64,000 bases of DNA from Candidatus Kapaibacterium sp. (GTDB lineage: Bacteria > Bacteroidota > Ignavibacteria > Kapaibacteriales > UBA2268). This document shows, one piece after another, positions 18,721 through 28,321 of the stretch. Location: positions 115,286 through 179,285 of the forward strand of contig JAMLHE010000007.1 of the NCBI GenBank assembly GCA_023957315.1, read 5' to 3'. Numbering within the stretch: position 1 is the first letter of the stretch; every line of letters begins with the position of its first letter. A model generated the notes under the pieces. It was not told the DNA's origin, searched no databases, and saw nothing but the letters and a program-made list of their open reading frames with translations. The position numbers and the translations under genes were made by a program.

Positions 18721-20799
18721 TTAAATCAAGTTTTTCAATTTGTTCACTTTTTCGATTTCACCAGCTATGATAAGGTAATCATTCGAAGTCAAGACGTAAT
18801 CGGCTTTGGGTACAGCCTTGATTTTTTGTTCGGTTCCGGTATCAGTTTTGATTGATATGATGTCCACATCGTAAACGTTTCGGATTTTCAGTCCACCGAT
18901 TGTTCTGCCAACGAATTTATTGGGGACTTTGATTTCGGCAATTACGTGCCCCTCGATGAATTGGACGTCATTATCCACATTCATTTTTGTGATTTTTTGT
19001 GCCAAATCTGAAGTCATTTCAATTTTTTCGATTTCTCTCGAGTATAAGTCATTAATTTCGCGGCGATAAATGATTCCGATTTGTTTGTTTAAATTCTTAT
19101 TATCCATAACGGGTAAAATGTCATGATTGCATTTGCCCATTTTGTCGATAATATTCATGCAACTTTCATGCAATGCAACTCTCTGGACATTCTTATCAGC
19201 AATGTCTCCGGCGATGATGACAAAATTCAGACTTTCGTGGTCAAAAAGTGCATCTTTTATGTTGTTGATTGAAATCATACCCATGAAATTTCCGCTCAAA
19301 TCATGCACCGAGATTGATTGTACTTCATCTTGCATCATAATTTTCACAATCTGCTCGAATGTGTAGTTTTCGGGTATTGAGATGAATGTAGTCGAATACA
19401 CATCCTTTGCGAGAATGGTTTTCATTACATTCGTTTCAGCATAATTTTTGATTTGGATTTTATTCATCACAAGACGCAGAGTGTAAATTGATTCTCGCGA
19501 AAGCTTTGAAGACAGTATTAAACTAATTGTACAAACAATCATCAAGGGTAAAATGGATGATGATTCTTTAGTCAATTCAAATACTAAAATTATTGCTGTG
19601 AGTGGCGCTCGCACAGTTCCAGCAATAAGTCCACCCATAGCAACCAAAGCATACGAGCCGGACTGAGCTGTCGTTTCGGGTGCAATGAAATTCATTACCG
19701 ACCCAAAGAATGCACCGAGTACCGCACCAACAAAAAGAGCCGGTGAAAGAGTGCCACCTGAACCGCCTGAGCCGAGAGTGATTGACGTTGCAATAATTTT
19801 CAAGAAAATCAAAGCAAATGCGATGTACCAAATAGCTTGATTGTTGATAGAGATATTTATCATATCGTTTCCAACACCCATAACTTGGGGGAAATAAATC
19901 CCAATTATACCAACTATGAACCCACCAATCGCAGGTTTTAAATATGGCGGGATTTTCACCTTTTCTTCAAAAAAATCATCCGAAAAATATAAAACTTTAA
20001 TCATCAAAAATGAGATTAATCCACACAAAGCACCCAAAACGAAGTAATAAACTATTTCAATATTGCTGTGCATGATAATAGGCGGGATATAGAATTCGGC
20101 AAAATTCCCTACAAATGCGTGTGCAATTGTAGTTGCAATTACTGATGAAATCACAATCGGAGCAAATTGTTTGACCGAAAAATCAAGCAATATGACTTCA
20201 ATTGCGAATAAGGCTCCTGCAACCGGAACGTTAAATACCGCCGCTATACCTGCTGCTGAACCGCATCCGACCAATGTTTTCATTCTACGAGTGGGCACTC
20301 TAAAAAATTGCCCGATTGTGGAGCCGATTGATGCACCGATTTGCACGATTGGACCTTCTTTTCCGACCGAACCGCCGGTACCGATTGTGATTGCTGCGGT
20401 AAATGATTTGACAAGTGCAACTACAGGTCTGATTACGCCACCTTTGGTCAATATTGCCTGCATAACTTCAGGTACACCGTGACCGCGTGCTTCGGGCGCT
20501 AAGAAATGCGTGATTGGTCCAACTATCAATCCACCGATTGTAGGTATTAGGAGTAACATGTACCATGGTGTGTTGGATATTCGCTCTAATAGATTTCCAC
20601 CATGCCCAAAGGCTATTCCGGAAATCAAATCAACTAAATATTTGATTCCAACCGCTCCAAAGCCACAAACTACACCGATGATAACTGCCATTGCTATCAT
20701 AAACAAATGCTCGGTAGTCTGTAGATGCTCCAACCAATGCGAGGCTTGTCGCGATGATTGCAAATATATATAACGGATCCAAACTCTTATTTTGTTCAT
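18721..20799 (-). CDS. ClC chloride channel/antiporter with CBS pair and TrkA-C domain
   Basis: This 692-residue protein has a ClC membrane domain at about 30-440. It shows the anion-selectivity motifs GHGVPEV (GSGIPE equivalent), G146-K-E-G-P150 with the gating glutamate E148, and GSGGSGGTLSPALFVGAVLGA. Two CBS motifs follow (about 455-580), then a C-terminal RCK_C/TrkA-C type domain (about 600-692: HVIAEIKVPNKFVGRTIGGLKIR, DYLIIAGE). It moves chloride (or fluoride-like anions), and the cytoplasmic domains probably bind nucleotides to gate it. Coupled H+ exchange versus channel behaviour is not decidable here. It abuts the beta-lactamase gene stop to stop. Confidence 0.93.
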   Translation of the reverse strand: MNKIRVWIRYIYLQSSRQASHWLEHLQTTEHLFMIAMAVIIGVVCGFGAVGIKYLVDLISGIAFGHGGNLLERISNTPWYMLLLIPTIGGLIVGPITHFLAPEARGHGVPEVMQAILTKGGVIRPVVALVKSFTAAITIGTGGSVGKEGPIVQIGASIGSTIGQFFRVPTRRMKTLVGCGSAAGIAAVFNVPVAGALFAIEVILLDFSVKQFAPIVISSVIATTIAHAFVGNFAEFYIPPIIMHSNIEIVYYFVLGALCGLISFLMIKVLYFSDDFFEEKVKIPPYLKPAIGGFIVGIIGIYFPQVMGVGNDMINISINNQAIWYIAFALIFLKIIATSITLGSGGSGGTLSPALFVGAVLGAFFGSVMNFIAPETTAQSGSYALVAMGGLIAGTVRAPLTAIILVFELTKESSSILPLMIVCTISLILSSKLSRESIYTLRLVMNKIQIKNYAETNVMKTILAKDVYSTTFISIPENYTFEQIVKIMMQDEVQSISVHDLSGNFMGMISINNIKDALFDHESLNFVIIAGDIADKNVQRVALHESCMNIIDKMGKCNHDILPVMDNKNLNKQIGIIYRREINDLYSREIEKIEMTSDLAQKITKMNVDNDVQFIEGHVIAEIKVPNKFVGRTIGGLKIRNVYDVDIISIKTDTGTEQKIKAVPKADYVLTSNDYLIIAGEIEKVNKLKNLI

Positions 20800-20872
20800 T
20801 TTTTCGGATTTTGTCTTGTGCTACAATTCAAACTTAAGGGTTAGCAAACTATTGACAATGAAAAAAATGACT

Positions 20873-21631
20873 TTATATAGGAAAATAAAATGATGCTTTT
20901 AGTTTAAAAGTAAAAATCGTCCATCCGCTGTTCTTGACTATTTCCAAAGGTATGTAGTTGACGGAGCCTGTCAATTGTAAAAACGAAGTGCTGTTCAAGC
21001 TCAAAGGCATTCTTTTGTGTAAAGCAATTTCAACCGATGGTAATAATGAGGAAAAATTGTCTATTTCGCCTTCTTTCTTGTTCCTGACTCTTGTGCCCGA
21101 ATCAGGGAAAACGCCTCTATCGTCAGGTTCTTGGAGTTCCTCATATTGTGAGACTGAATTCGATAAATGAAAAATTGAACCCAACTTCAATGATAGCAGA
21201 AAATCGTAGTAAAATTCGTACATGAGTCCCATTTGTGGGTGTATGAAGAAAATCTCAAGTTCGGTATTATGATTGAACGAGCCTTCAATCGGCTCGCCAT
21301 CAATATTCAAAATCATTTTCTCGGGACTAATAAAATCCACTTTGTGCCGTTCTATTCCGGTACTGAATGTGAAACTCAGCTTATCCGAATAATTGTAAAT
21401 ATACTCAGCCCCAAAGCCGAGATACATACCCGAACCATCCAATTCATCATTACAACACGATGGTGGTCCAAACAAAGCCTTTGTTTCAGTATCGTGCAAT
21501 CCAACGCCACCACTCAAGAAAAATCCTAAATTTGATTTGTTAATTTGCATATCTGTCTGCCCGTATGATGGCAGTGTGAATACGAGCATTAGGACAAATG
21601 CAAATTCACAAAATTTACGATGGCTTAACAT
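20873..21631 (-). CDS. Outer-membrane beta-barrel protein, function unknown
   Basis: This is a 252-residue protein with a signal peptide (hydrophobic residues 8-22, cleavage after SYGQ). The mature chain is made of alternating amphipathic strands: LGFFLSGGVGLHD, MYLGFGAEYIYNY, LSFTFSTGIERHKV, PQMGLMYEFYYDFLLSLKLGSIFHL, LQLTGSVNYIPL and a last strand FKLKASFYFPI. This is a small OmpA/OmpW-sized barrel. A CC pair (PPSCCNDELDG) in the first loop is unusual for a barrel and could form an exported disulfide. No named family is recognised. It lies 73 bp before the ClC gene on the same strand. Confidence 0.6.
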   Translation of the reverse strand: MLSHRKFCEFAFVLMLVFTLPSYGQTDMQINKSNLGFFLSGGVGLHDTETKALFGPPSCCNDELDGSGMYLGFGAEYIYNYSDKLSFTFSTGIERHKVDFISPEKMILNIDGEPIEGSFNHNTELEIFFIHPQMGLMYEFYYDFLLSLKLGSIFHLSNSVSQYEELQEPDDRGVFPDSGTRVRNKKEGEIDNFSSLLPSVEIALHKRMPLSLNSTSFLQLTGSVNYIPLEIVKNSGWTIFTFKLKASFYFPI

Positions 21632-21725
21632 TTATGGCTCCAAATTAACATAAAACTGCTTTTATATTTGAATAACTTTGTTTAAATTGGCTAAATATTT
21701 TGTGTTAAAACTAAATTCAAATTTA

Positions 21726-23489
21726 ATGAAAGAAATTGATATAAAGCAATTGATAGAATCAAAGTCATCAGACTTCTTTGAAAAGAAACCTGCTTTTGTG
21801 AATAAATTTATACTGTTTGCATTGGCGAAGTTCTTGAAATTGAATGAAATAAATAAATTTATTCGCGAGAATCATAGTGTTCATGGAATTGAATTCATCA
21901 ATCGCTTGTTTGATACATTGGGATTTAGCTATCGAATTTCCGAACGCGACAAGCGTAAAATACCGGCTGAAGGCAAAGTTATCATCGTTGCCAATCATCC
22001 TCTTGGAGGTTTAGATGGTTTGGCTCTCGTCAAAGCAGTACGTGAAGTTCGCTCCGATGTCCGCATCGTAGCCAATGATTTGCTGATGAAAGTCGAAAAC
22101 CTATCTGAAGTTTTTCTACCCTTAGATGTCTATTCAATTTCGGGGCAGAAATCCCAAATTGCAGCAATCGAGCAAGCATTATTAAACGAAGAAGCCGTGA
22201 TAATCTTCCCTTCCGGCAAAGTATCACGTCTGACAATGCAAGGCATTCGTGATTTGAAATGGCGAAATGGCGCCACTAAGTTCAGTACCAAAATGTCCGC
22301 TCCAATATTGCCGATTTTTATCCAAGGCAGAAATACACTCTTGTTCTATTTATCGGCACTCATCCACGATAAACTCGGCATGTTCATGTTGCCAAGCGAA
22401 TTATTCCGTCATAAGGACAAAATCATCACAATGATTGTCGGGGATTTGATTCCTGCCAATTCCTTTAAATCGCTCAAACCAAAAGTCCAAGCAAAATTGT
22501 TGCTGCAGCATACCTATAAGATTGGTACAAACAAAACCGGCAATTTTGTGACTGAAAAGACCGTCATTCACCCCGTTGATACCCGTTTAATCAAAAAAGA
22601 GCTTCAAAACAATGAACTTTTGGGATATACTTTCGACGGAAAGAAAATTTATCTCGTAGATTATGCCAATGCTAACAATGTTTTGAAAGAAATTTCGAGG
22701 TTGCGTGAAGTGACTTTCCGAAAAGTTGGCGAGGGGACAGGCAAAACTTATGATATGGATATTTATGATTTGTACTACAAACATATCGTGCTTTGGGATG
22801 AAGAGACTTTAGATATCGTTGGTTCGTACAGACTTGGCATCACTTCCGAAATTTTGGACCAATTTGGCAAAAACGGACTATACAACAGTTCGCAGTTCGC
22901 TTTAAATGATGGTTTTGATGAAATTTTAACCCAATCAATCGAAGTCGGCAGGAGTTTTATCCAACAAAAATATTGGAAAAGCAACGCCCTTGATTATATT
23001 TGGCAAGGAATTGGAGCCTTTCTCATTCGCCATCCCGAAATAAAGTATCTCTGGGGAGCCGTCTCGATAAGTGATTCTTATTCGGATTTGGCTAAGGGAC
23101 TGATTATCGGGTACTACAAAAAGTGGTATGGCGGCGATAAATCATGGGCTGAACCTGTCTATGAATATGTCACACCGGAAAAATATCTGAGTGAAATCGC
23201 ATCTGTACTGACCGCTAATAATCATGTTGATGATTTCAAAAATCTCAAACATGCACTAAAGAATTTGAATTTCTCAGTGCCGGTTTTGTTTAGACGCTAT
23301 ACCGAGCTATGCGAATACGGCGGCTCTAACTTTGTAAGTTGGTGCATTGATGTGAATTTCAATAATTCCATAGATGGTCTGATTATATTGGATATGACTA
23401 AGCTGAAGGAAGATGCAAAGAACCGTTACTACAACCAAAAAAGTTTCGTGAACAAATCTAATGATAGAGAGTTAGAAATGGCGGGCTAA
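21726..23489 (+). CDS. olsF: Bifunctional ornithine-lipid synthase OlsF-like, copy 1
   Basis: This 587-residue protein starts at ATG 21726 (MKEIDIKQLIESK), matching copy 2; an in-frame ATG at 21678 adds 16 unconserved residues. The N-terminal PlsC-like acyltransferase has NHPLGGLDG (H91, D97), VFLPLDVYSIS and IFPSGKVSR. The C-terminal OlsB-like GNAT acyltransferase has LREVTFRKVGEGTG, IVGSYRLGI, LYNSSQF and SIEVGRSFIQQKYW. By analogy with OlsF of Flavobacterium and Serratia, the C-terminal half makes lyso-ornithine lipid from ornithine and 3-hydroxyacyl-ACP, and the N-terminal half adds the second acyl chain. Other amino-acid head groups are possible. Confidence 0.85.
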   Translation: MKEIDIKQLIESKSSDFFEKKPAFVNKFILFALAKFLKLNEINKFIRENHSVHGIEFINRLFDTLGFSYRISERDKRKIPAEGKVIIVANHPLGGLDGLALVKAVREVRSDVRIVANDLLMKVENLSEVFLPLDVYSISGQKSQIAAIEQALLNEEAVIIFPSGKVSRLTMQGIRDLKWRNGATKFSTKMSAPILPIFIQGRNTLLFYLSALIHDKLGMFMLPSELFRHKDKIITMIVGDLIPANSFKSLKPKVQAKLLLQHTYKIGTNKTGNFVTEKTVIHPVDTRLIKKELQNNELLGYTFDGKKIYLVDYANANNVLKEISRLREVTFRKVGEGTGKTYDMDIYDLYYKHIVLWDEETLDIVGSYRLGITSEILDQFGKNGLYNSSQFALNDGFDEILTQSIEVGRSFIQQKYWKSNALDYIWQGIGAFLIRHPEIKYLWGAVSISDSYSDLAKGLIIGYYKKWYGGDKSWAEPVYEYVTPEKYLSEIASVLTANNHVDDFKNLKHALKNLNFSVPVLFRRYTELCEYGGSNFVSWCIDVNFNNSIDGLIILDMTKLKEDAKNRYYNQKSFVNKSNDRELEMAG

Positions 23490-23782
23490 TCTTAGTCTTG
23501 TTGCTATTCGCTAATGAATCTTAACAAGGTCATATTCAATTTCTACTAAAGGAATTTGAATACAAAAAAAACTGAGAATACTTTAGCTTGTTTTTTTATA
23601 AATCTCAGACGATTCTCAAACTTTAGCCTATTCTTATCCTGATAGACCTATCATAATATTCTACTGTTTAAAACAAGTTTCCATACTTATATGCGTTTAT
23701 AATTTATAACAATGTATCATAATCCCAAAACAATGATTATTATACAAATTCATTTTTATTGACAAAAACGAAATCAAATTAA
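23490..23782. other. 293-bp intergenic spacer between the olsF copies
   Basis: A+T-rich, no reading frame of note and no repeat ends. A TGAGAAT/ATTCTCA inverted repeat and a twice-used CTTTAGC string occur near 23573-23630, but without a T-run at the stem. It presumably holds a promoter for the second copy; I see no strong consensus. Confidence 0.4.
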
Positions 23783-25516
23783 GTGAAAGAAATTGATATA
23801 AAGCAATTGATTGAATCAAAGGCGCCGGAGTTTTTTGAAAAGAAACCGCCTTTTGTTAATCAGTTCATCTTATTCGCCCTGACAAAATTACTGAAACTCA
23901 AGGAAATCAATGAATTTATCCGCAATAATCAAAATAATATCGGCTTAGATTTCATAAATTCATTATTTAATACCTTAGGTTTTAGCTATAAAATATCCGA
24001 GAGCGACAAGAATAAAATACCCGCAGAAGGCAGACTTGTCATTGTTTCCAATCATCCGCTCGGTGGATTGGACGGACTTGCACTCGTAAAAGCAATTCGC
24101 GAAGTTCGCCCCGATGCACGAATCGTCGCCAATGATTTGTTGATGAAAGTCGAAAATTTGAGTGATGTTTTCTTACCGTTAGATATATACTCCATCTCAA
24201 GCCAAAGAACTCAAATCGCCACTATTGAACAGGCGCTGTTAAACGAGGAAGCTGTCATTATTTTTCCGTCAGGAAAAGTGTCTCGATTGTCTTTCAAAGG
24301 CATTCGTGACCGGAAATGGTACAATGGAGCTACCAAGTTTAGCACAAAAATGTCCGCACCAATTCTCCCGATATTTATCAAAGGCAGAAACACGATGCTG
24401 TTTTATTTGTCTGCACTTATCCATGATAGGCTTGGCATGTTGATGCTTCCGGGCGAACTTTTTCGACACCGTCGGAAAGCTATTTCGATATTTGTAGGCG
24501 AGATAATTCCTGCAAAATCATTTAGCTTACTAAAACCAAAGGTGCTGGCAAAACTTTTACTCCAACATACTTACAAGTTGGGGGCAGGCAAAGTCGGAAA
24601 TTTTAAGACCGACAAGACTGTGATTCATCCTGTTGAACCCAGTCTTGTTGAAAAAGAACTCAAAAATAGCGAATTACTCGGCTCGACTTTCGATGATAAG
24701 CGAATCTATCTCGTTGATTATTCAAAAGCTCAAAATGTTATGAAAGAGATTTCGCGTTTGCGAGAGCTTACTTTCCGTAAAGTTGGCGAAGGAACCGGCA
24801 AAATATGCGATATAGACATCTATGATTTTTTCTACAAACACATTATTCTTTGGGATGATGAACATTTAGATATAGTTGGTTCGTACCGACTCGGTATAGG
24901 GTCGGAGATTATCCGTAAATTCGATAAAAGAGGACTCTACAATAGTTCTCTTTTTAGTTTGAACGAAGGCACTGATAACTTTCTGAGCCAATCTATCGAA
25001 GTCGGCAGGAGTTTTATCCAACAAAAGTATTGGAATAGCAACGCACTCGACTTGATTTGGCAGGGCATGGTGGCTTTCATTATCAGGAATCCCGAAATCA
25101 GATATGCCTGGGGTGCAGTATCAATAAGCGACTCTTATTCCGGATTTGCTAAGGGACTAATTACATCATATTACAAAAAATGGTATGGTGGCAATATTGA
25201 GTGGGCTACACCCATATACGAGTACGAAATATCCGACAACATTATGAAAGAAGTCGAAGCCATTTTAACTGCTGATAACTATATTGATGATTTTAAAAAT
25301 CTCAAAGAAGCACTTCGCATCATGAATTTATCAGTTCCGATTTTGTTACGTCGTTATACAGAATTGTGCGAATACGGCGGTGCAACAATTATCAATTGGT
25401 GCGTTAATGTAAACTTCAACAATTCCATAGACGGACTGATTGTATTAGATTTGACTATGATGAAAGAAGAGGCAAAAAAGCGTCTTTACAACCAAAAAAG
25501 TTTTGTAAAAAAATAA
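23783..25516 (+). CDS. Bifunctional ornithine-lipid synthase OlsF-like, copy 2
   Basis: This 577-residue paralogue of the preceding gene has the same two-domain order: a PlsC-like part (NHPLGGLDG, IFPSGKVSR) and a GNAT part (LRELTFRKVGEGTG, IVGSYRLGI, SIEVGRSFIQQKYW). The two align end to end with no large gaps and are clearly similar, with scattered substitutions, so the duplication is not recent. The GTG start at 23783 begins KEIDIKQLIESK as in copy 1, and the gene stops 14 residues earlier (after KSFVKK) than copy 1. The stop at 25514-25516 directly abuts the ATG of the ABC-F gene, implying translational coupling. The copies could differ in acyl-chain or amino-acid specificity; that is inference. 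Confidence 0.83.
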   Translation: MKEIDIKQLIESKAPEFFEKKPPFVNQFILFALTKLLKLKEINEFIRNNQNNIGLDFINSLFNTLGFSYKISESDKNKIPAEGRLVIVSNHPLGGLDGLALVKAIREVRPDARIVANDLLMKVENLSDVFLPLDIYSISSQRTQIATIEQALLNEEAVIIFPSGKVSRLSFKGIRDRKWYNGATKFSTKMSAPILPIFIKGRNTMLFYLSALIHDRLGMLMLPGELFRHRRKAISIFVGEIIPAKSFSLLKPKVLAKLLLQHTYKLGAGKVGNFKTDKTVIHPVEPSLVEKELKNSELLGSTFDDKRIYLVDYSKAQNVMKEISRLRELTFRKVGEGTGKICDIDIYDFFYKHIILWDDEHLDIVGSYRLGIGSEIIRKFDKRGLYNSSLFSLNEGTDNFLSQSIEVGRSFIQQKYWNSNALDLIWQGMVAFIIRNPEIRYAWGAVSISDSYSGFAKGLITSYYKKWYGGNIEWATPIYEYEISDNIMKEVEAILTADNYIDDFKNLKEALRIMNLSVPILLRRYTELCEYGGATIINWCVNVNFNNSIDGLIVLDLTMMKEEAKKRLYNQKSFVKK

Positions 25517-27409
25517 ATGAATATACTATCTTGCAGCGATATATCAAAATCTTTTAAGGACAAAGTCCTTTTTGATTCGATTTCTTTTGGAATGAACCAA
25601 GGTGATAAAGTCGGCATCATCGGAAAGAATGGTGCCGGGAAATCTACTTTGCTTAAAATTATTTCCGGCATTGAAAACCCTGATTCAGGTTCTGTTGTGG
25701 TAAACAACAACACAAAATTGATGTACCTTGACCAAAATTCCGAATTTGATTCCTACGATTCAGCTCTTGAATTTGTGATGAAAGGCAATGAGCAAATCAA
25801 CAACTTGATTGACGAGCATCACAAATACTCGCACAAGCCCGATTTGACCGATATCGAATCAGCTCGCTTTTCCGAAATCAATCATACACTTGATTCATTG
25901 AACGGCTGGAATCACGAACTCGAAGCTAAAAAATATCTGGGTATGCTCGGCATCACAAATCATGAAGCTATCGTTCATACTTTGTCCGGTGGGCAAAAGA
26001 AGCGAGTCGCTTTGGCGTATGTACTGATGTCACGCCCGGATTTGCTTTTATTGGACGAACCCACAAATCACCTTGATGCTGATACAATTCAATGGCTACA
26101 GGATTATTTGCAATCTATGCCAATATCGTTGATTTTCGTGACTCATGATAGATATTTTCTCGATGCAGTATCTGAGAGTATTCTCGAAATCAACGATAGG
26201 AAAATTTTCACTTATGAGGGCAATTACGAGAAATATCTCGAACAGAAAGAAATTTTTGCCCGAACTCAATCTTCCACTTTAGAGCACAATTTATCTAAAC
26301 TTCGCAATGAGCTTGCTTGGTTGCAAAAAGGCGCCAAAGCACGTCGGACCAAGCAAAAAAGCCGCATTGATTGGATTGACGAATTGAAAAAAAGCTCGAT
26401 TAAATCGAAAGATAAAAAAATCAAAATCGAATTGGGCAAAACATTTTTGGGTAATACCATCATCGAAGCTCATTACGTTGCCAAATCTATCGCAGGTGTC
26501 AAGCTATTCAGCAATTTTACTTATATGGCAAAACCCAAAGACCGTATCGGAATAATTGGACCCAATGGCTGCGGCAAATCAACTTTGCTCAATCTTTTAG
26601 CCGGAAAAATCCAAACCGATGACGGTAGCTTCGAACTTGGTTCAAGTGCCAAAGTCGGGTACTTCAAGCAAGAAATTGATGATTTGAAAGATGACCAAAC
26701 TGTTATCAATTCATTGCGTGAAATAGCCGAATTTATTGACGTGGGAGTTGGACGAGACCGCTTTATAACAGCTAAAGAATTGCTCGAGCGATTCCTGTTT
26801 CCTCCATATCAGCATTTCGCCCAAATTTCCACATTATCTGGTGGTGAACGCCGGAGATTGGCACTTTTGCGTATGTTTATGGCTAATCCGAATGTGATTT
26901 TGCTCGATGAGCCGACGAATGATTTTGATATCGAAACATTGAATGCTATTGAATCTTATTTTGATGATTTCTACGGTGTTTTGATTATCGTCTCCCACGA
27001 TAGAGCATTCATTGACCGTATGGTCGAATTTGTTTGGGTATTCCGTCCGGACGGTACGATTAAGGAATATCCCGGAAATTATTCTTACTATCTCGAGCAA
27101 AAGGAAAAGGAAGAATCTCTCAGAAGGCAATTAGCAAGTCAGTCGCAAGTCAAAACCGATACCAGAGTCAAAGACACCGACAAAGTTCGCAAAAAACTCT
27201 CTTACAAGGAGCAAAGAGAATTTGATTTGCTCGAAGAGGAAATTTCCGCTCTGGAAATTGAATTAGATGACCATCAACAGCAAATGACTAATCACGACGG
27301 TAAAGATTACAAGCAAATCGAAAGTATATCTTCTAAGATTGAAGAATTGCAGAACATGATTGACGAAAAAACCGAACGCTGGATGGAACTTTCCGAAAGT
27401 ATTGGCTAA
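25517..27409 (+). CDS. ABC-F family ATPase (Uup-like)
   Basis: This 630-residue soluble protein has two ABC cassettes and no membrane segments. Cassette 1 has GKNGAGKST, LSGGQKKR and LLLLDEPTNHLD; cassette 2 has GPNGCGKST, LSGGERRR and VILLDEPTNDFD. Between them lies the charged interdomain linker (LAWLQKGAKARRTKQKSR). A C-terminal coiled coil (about 545-630, KLSYKEQREFDLLEEEISALE) is characteristic of Uup, which acts on ribosomes or branched DNA intermediates. The EQ-type DEPTN and missing transmembrane partner rule out a transporter. It starts exactly at the preceding olsF stop and abuts xer stop to stop. Confidence 0.92.
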   Translation: MNILSCSDISKSFKDKVLFDSISFGMNQGDKVGIIGKNGAGKSTLLKIISGIENPDSGSVVVNNNTKLMYLDQNSEFDSYDSALEFVMKGNEQINNLIDEHHKYSHKPDLTDIESARFSEINHTLDSLNGWNHELEAKKYLGMLGITNHEAIVHTLSGGQKKRVALAYVLMSRPDLLLLDEPTNHLDADTIQWLQDYLQSMPISLIFVTHDRYFLDAVSESILEINDRKIFTYEGNYEKYLEQKEIFARTQSSTLEHNLSKLRNELAWLQKGAKARRTKQKSRIDWIDELKKSSIKSKDKKIKIELGKTFLGNTIIEAHYVAKSIAGVKLFSNFTYMAKPKDRIGIIGPNGCGKSTLLNLLAGKIQTDDGSFELGSSAKVGYFKQEIDDLKDDQTVINSLREIAEFIDVGVGRDRFITAKELLERFLFPPYQHFAQISTLSGGERRRLALLRMFMANPNVILLDEPTNDFDIETLNAIESYFDDFYGVLIIVSHDRAFIDRMVEFVWVFRPDGTIKEYPGNYSYYLEQKEKEESLRRQLASQSQVKTDTRVKDTDKVRKKLSYKEQREFDLLEEEISALEIELDDHQQQMTNHDGKDYKQIESISSKIEELQNMIDEKTERWMELSESIG

Positions 27410-28321
27410 TTATGCTCGCGGATGGAAAGTGCGATGAACTTCTTTGATGAACTCTCTGTCCAAATGGGTGTAAATTTGCGTAGTTGATATGTCCGAATGC
27501 CCGAGCATTTCTTGGACGGCTCGCAAATCGGCGCCACCTTCGAGCAGATGCGTAGCAAATGAATGCCTGAAAATATGCGGATGAACCTTTACGCTAATTC
27601 CAGCCATAGCCGAATATTTTGCCAATAATTTCCATATTCCCATCCGAGATAGCGGCGAACCGCGTTGATTCAGAAATAGAAAGTCATGCGATTTGTTTGG
27701 AACATAAAACTGCGAACGCGCTTCGCCCATGTATCGAGCAATCCATTCGAGAGCTGATTGCCCAATAGGCACAATTCGCTCTTTCGACCCTTTGCCAAAT
27801 ACGCGGACAATTTCCGATTCTTCCAAAATATCGCGTTTTGTCAGTCCGATTAATTCCGAAACTCTCAGTCCACAAGCGTACATTGTCTCAAACATGGCTC
27901 TGTCTCTTATTCCGGCAAGAGAAGCTGTGTCAGGTTGGTCTAAAATTTTGTTAATGTCATCAATAGTCAGCGTTTCGGGCAATTTCCTGCCGGATTTTGC
28001 TTGTTCGATGGTTTCGGTTATATCATCTTTCGCTTTATTTACCGAGACAAGATATTTGTACAATGCCCTAATTGAGGACAAATATCGTGCACGGCTGGAA
28101 GTTGCCAGACCCATTGAAGTCAATTGAGCTAAGAAATTTTCAACATTGATTGATTGTGCATCCGCAAATGTCTCTATGCCCTCGGTCTGTAAATATGAAG
28201 CAAAACTACGGACGTCATGCAAATACGAATGCTTGGTGTTGTCAGCGAGCCCCTTTTCCAAACTCAAAAACTGAACAAATGAATTAATCAACTTCAGAAA
28301 ATTTCTATTTATCGTTTCCAT
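27410..28321 (-). CDS. Site-specific tyrosine recombinase XerC/XerD
   Basis: This 303-residue protein has an N-terminal SAM-like core-binding domain (about 12-95) and a C-terminal catalytic domain. Catalytic residues are all present: R153 (ACGLRVSE), K177 (FGKGSKER), H249 and R252 (HPHIFRH), H275 (LGHSD) and Y284 (TTQIYTH). Spacing matches XerD. Its role is chromosome dimer resolution at dif with FtsK. No integron, phage or transposon surrounds it; it starts at the base after the pgpH stop and looks like the housekeeping enzyme. XerC versus XerD cannot be settled without phylogeny, though the spacing favours XerD. Confidence 0.9.
   Translation of the reverse strand: METINRNFLKLINSFVQFLSLEKGLADNTKHSYLHDVRSFASYLQTEGIETFADAQSINVENFLAQLTSMGLATSSRARYLSSIRALYKYLVSVNKAKDDITETIEQAKSGRKLPETLTIDDINKILDQPDTASLAGIRDRAMFETMYACGLRVSELIGLTKRDILEESEIVRVFGKGSKERIVPIGQSALEWIARYMGEARSQFYVPNKSHDFLFLNQRGSPLSRMGIWKLLAKYSAMAGISVKVHPHIFRHSFATHLLEGGADLRAVQEMLGHSDISTTQIYTHLDREFIKEVHRTFHPRA

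Noticed and set aside
21726..25516. Tandem olsF copies as a mobile duplication
   Set aside because: No terminal repeats, transposase or target-site duplication; copies are too diverged for a recent event.
27410..28321. Phage or integron integrase
   Set aside because: Size and catalytic spacing match housekeeping XerC/D; no attachment sites, cassettes or phage genes nearby.
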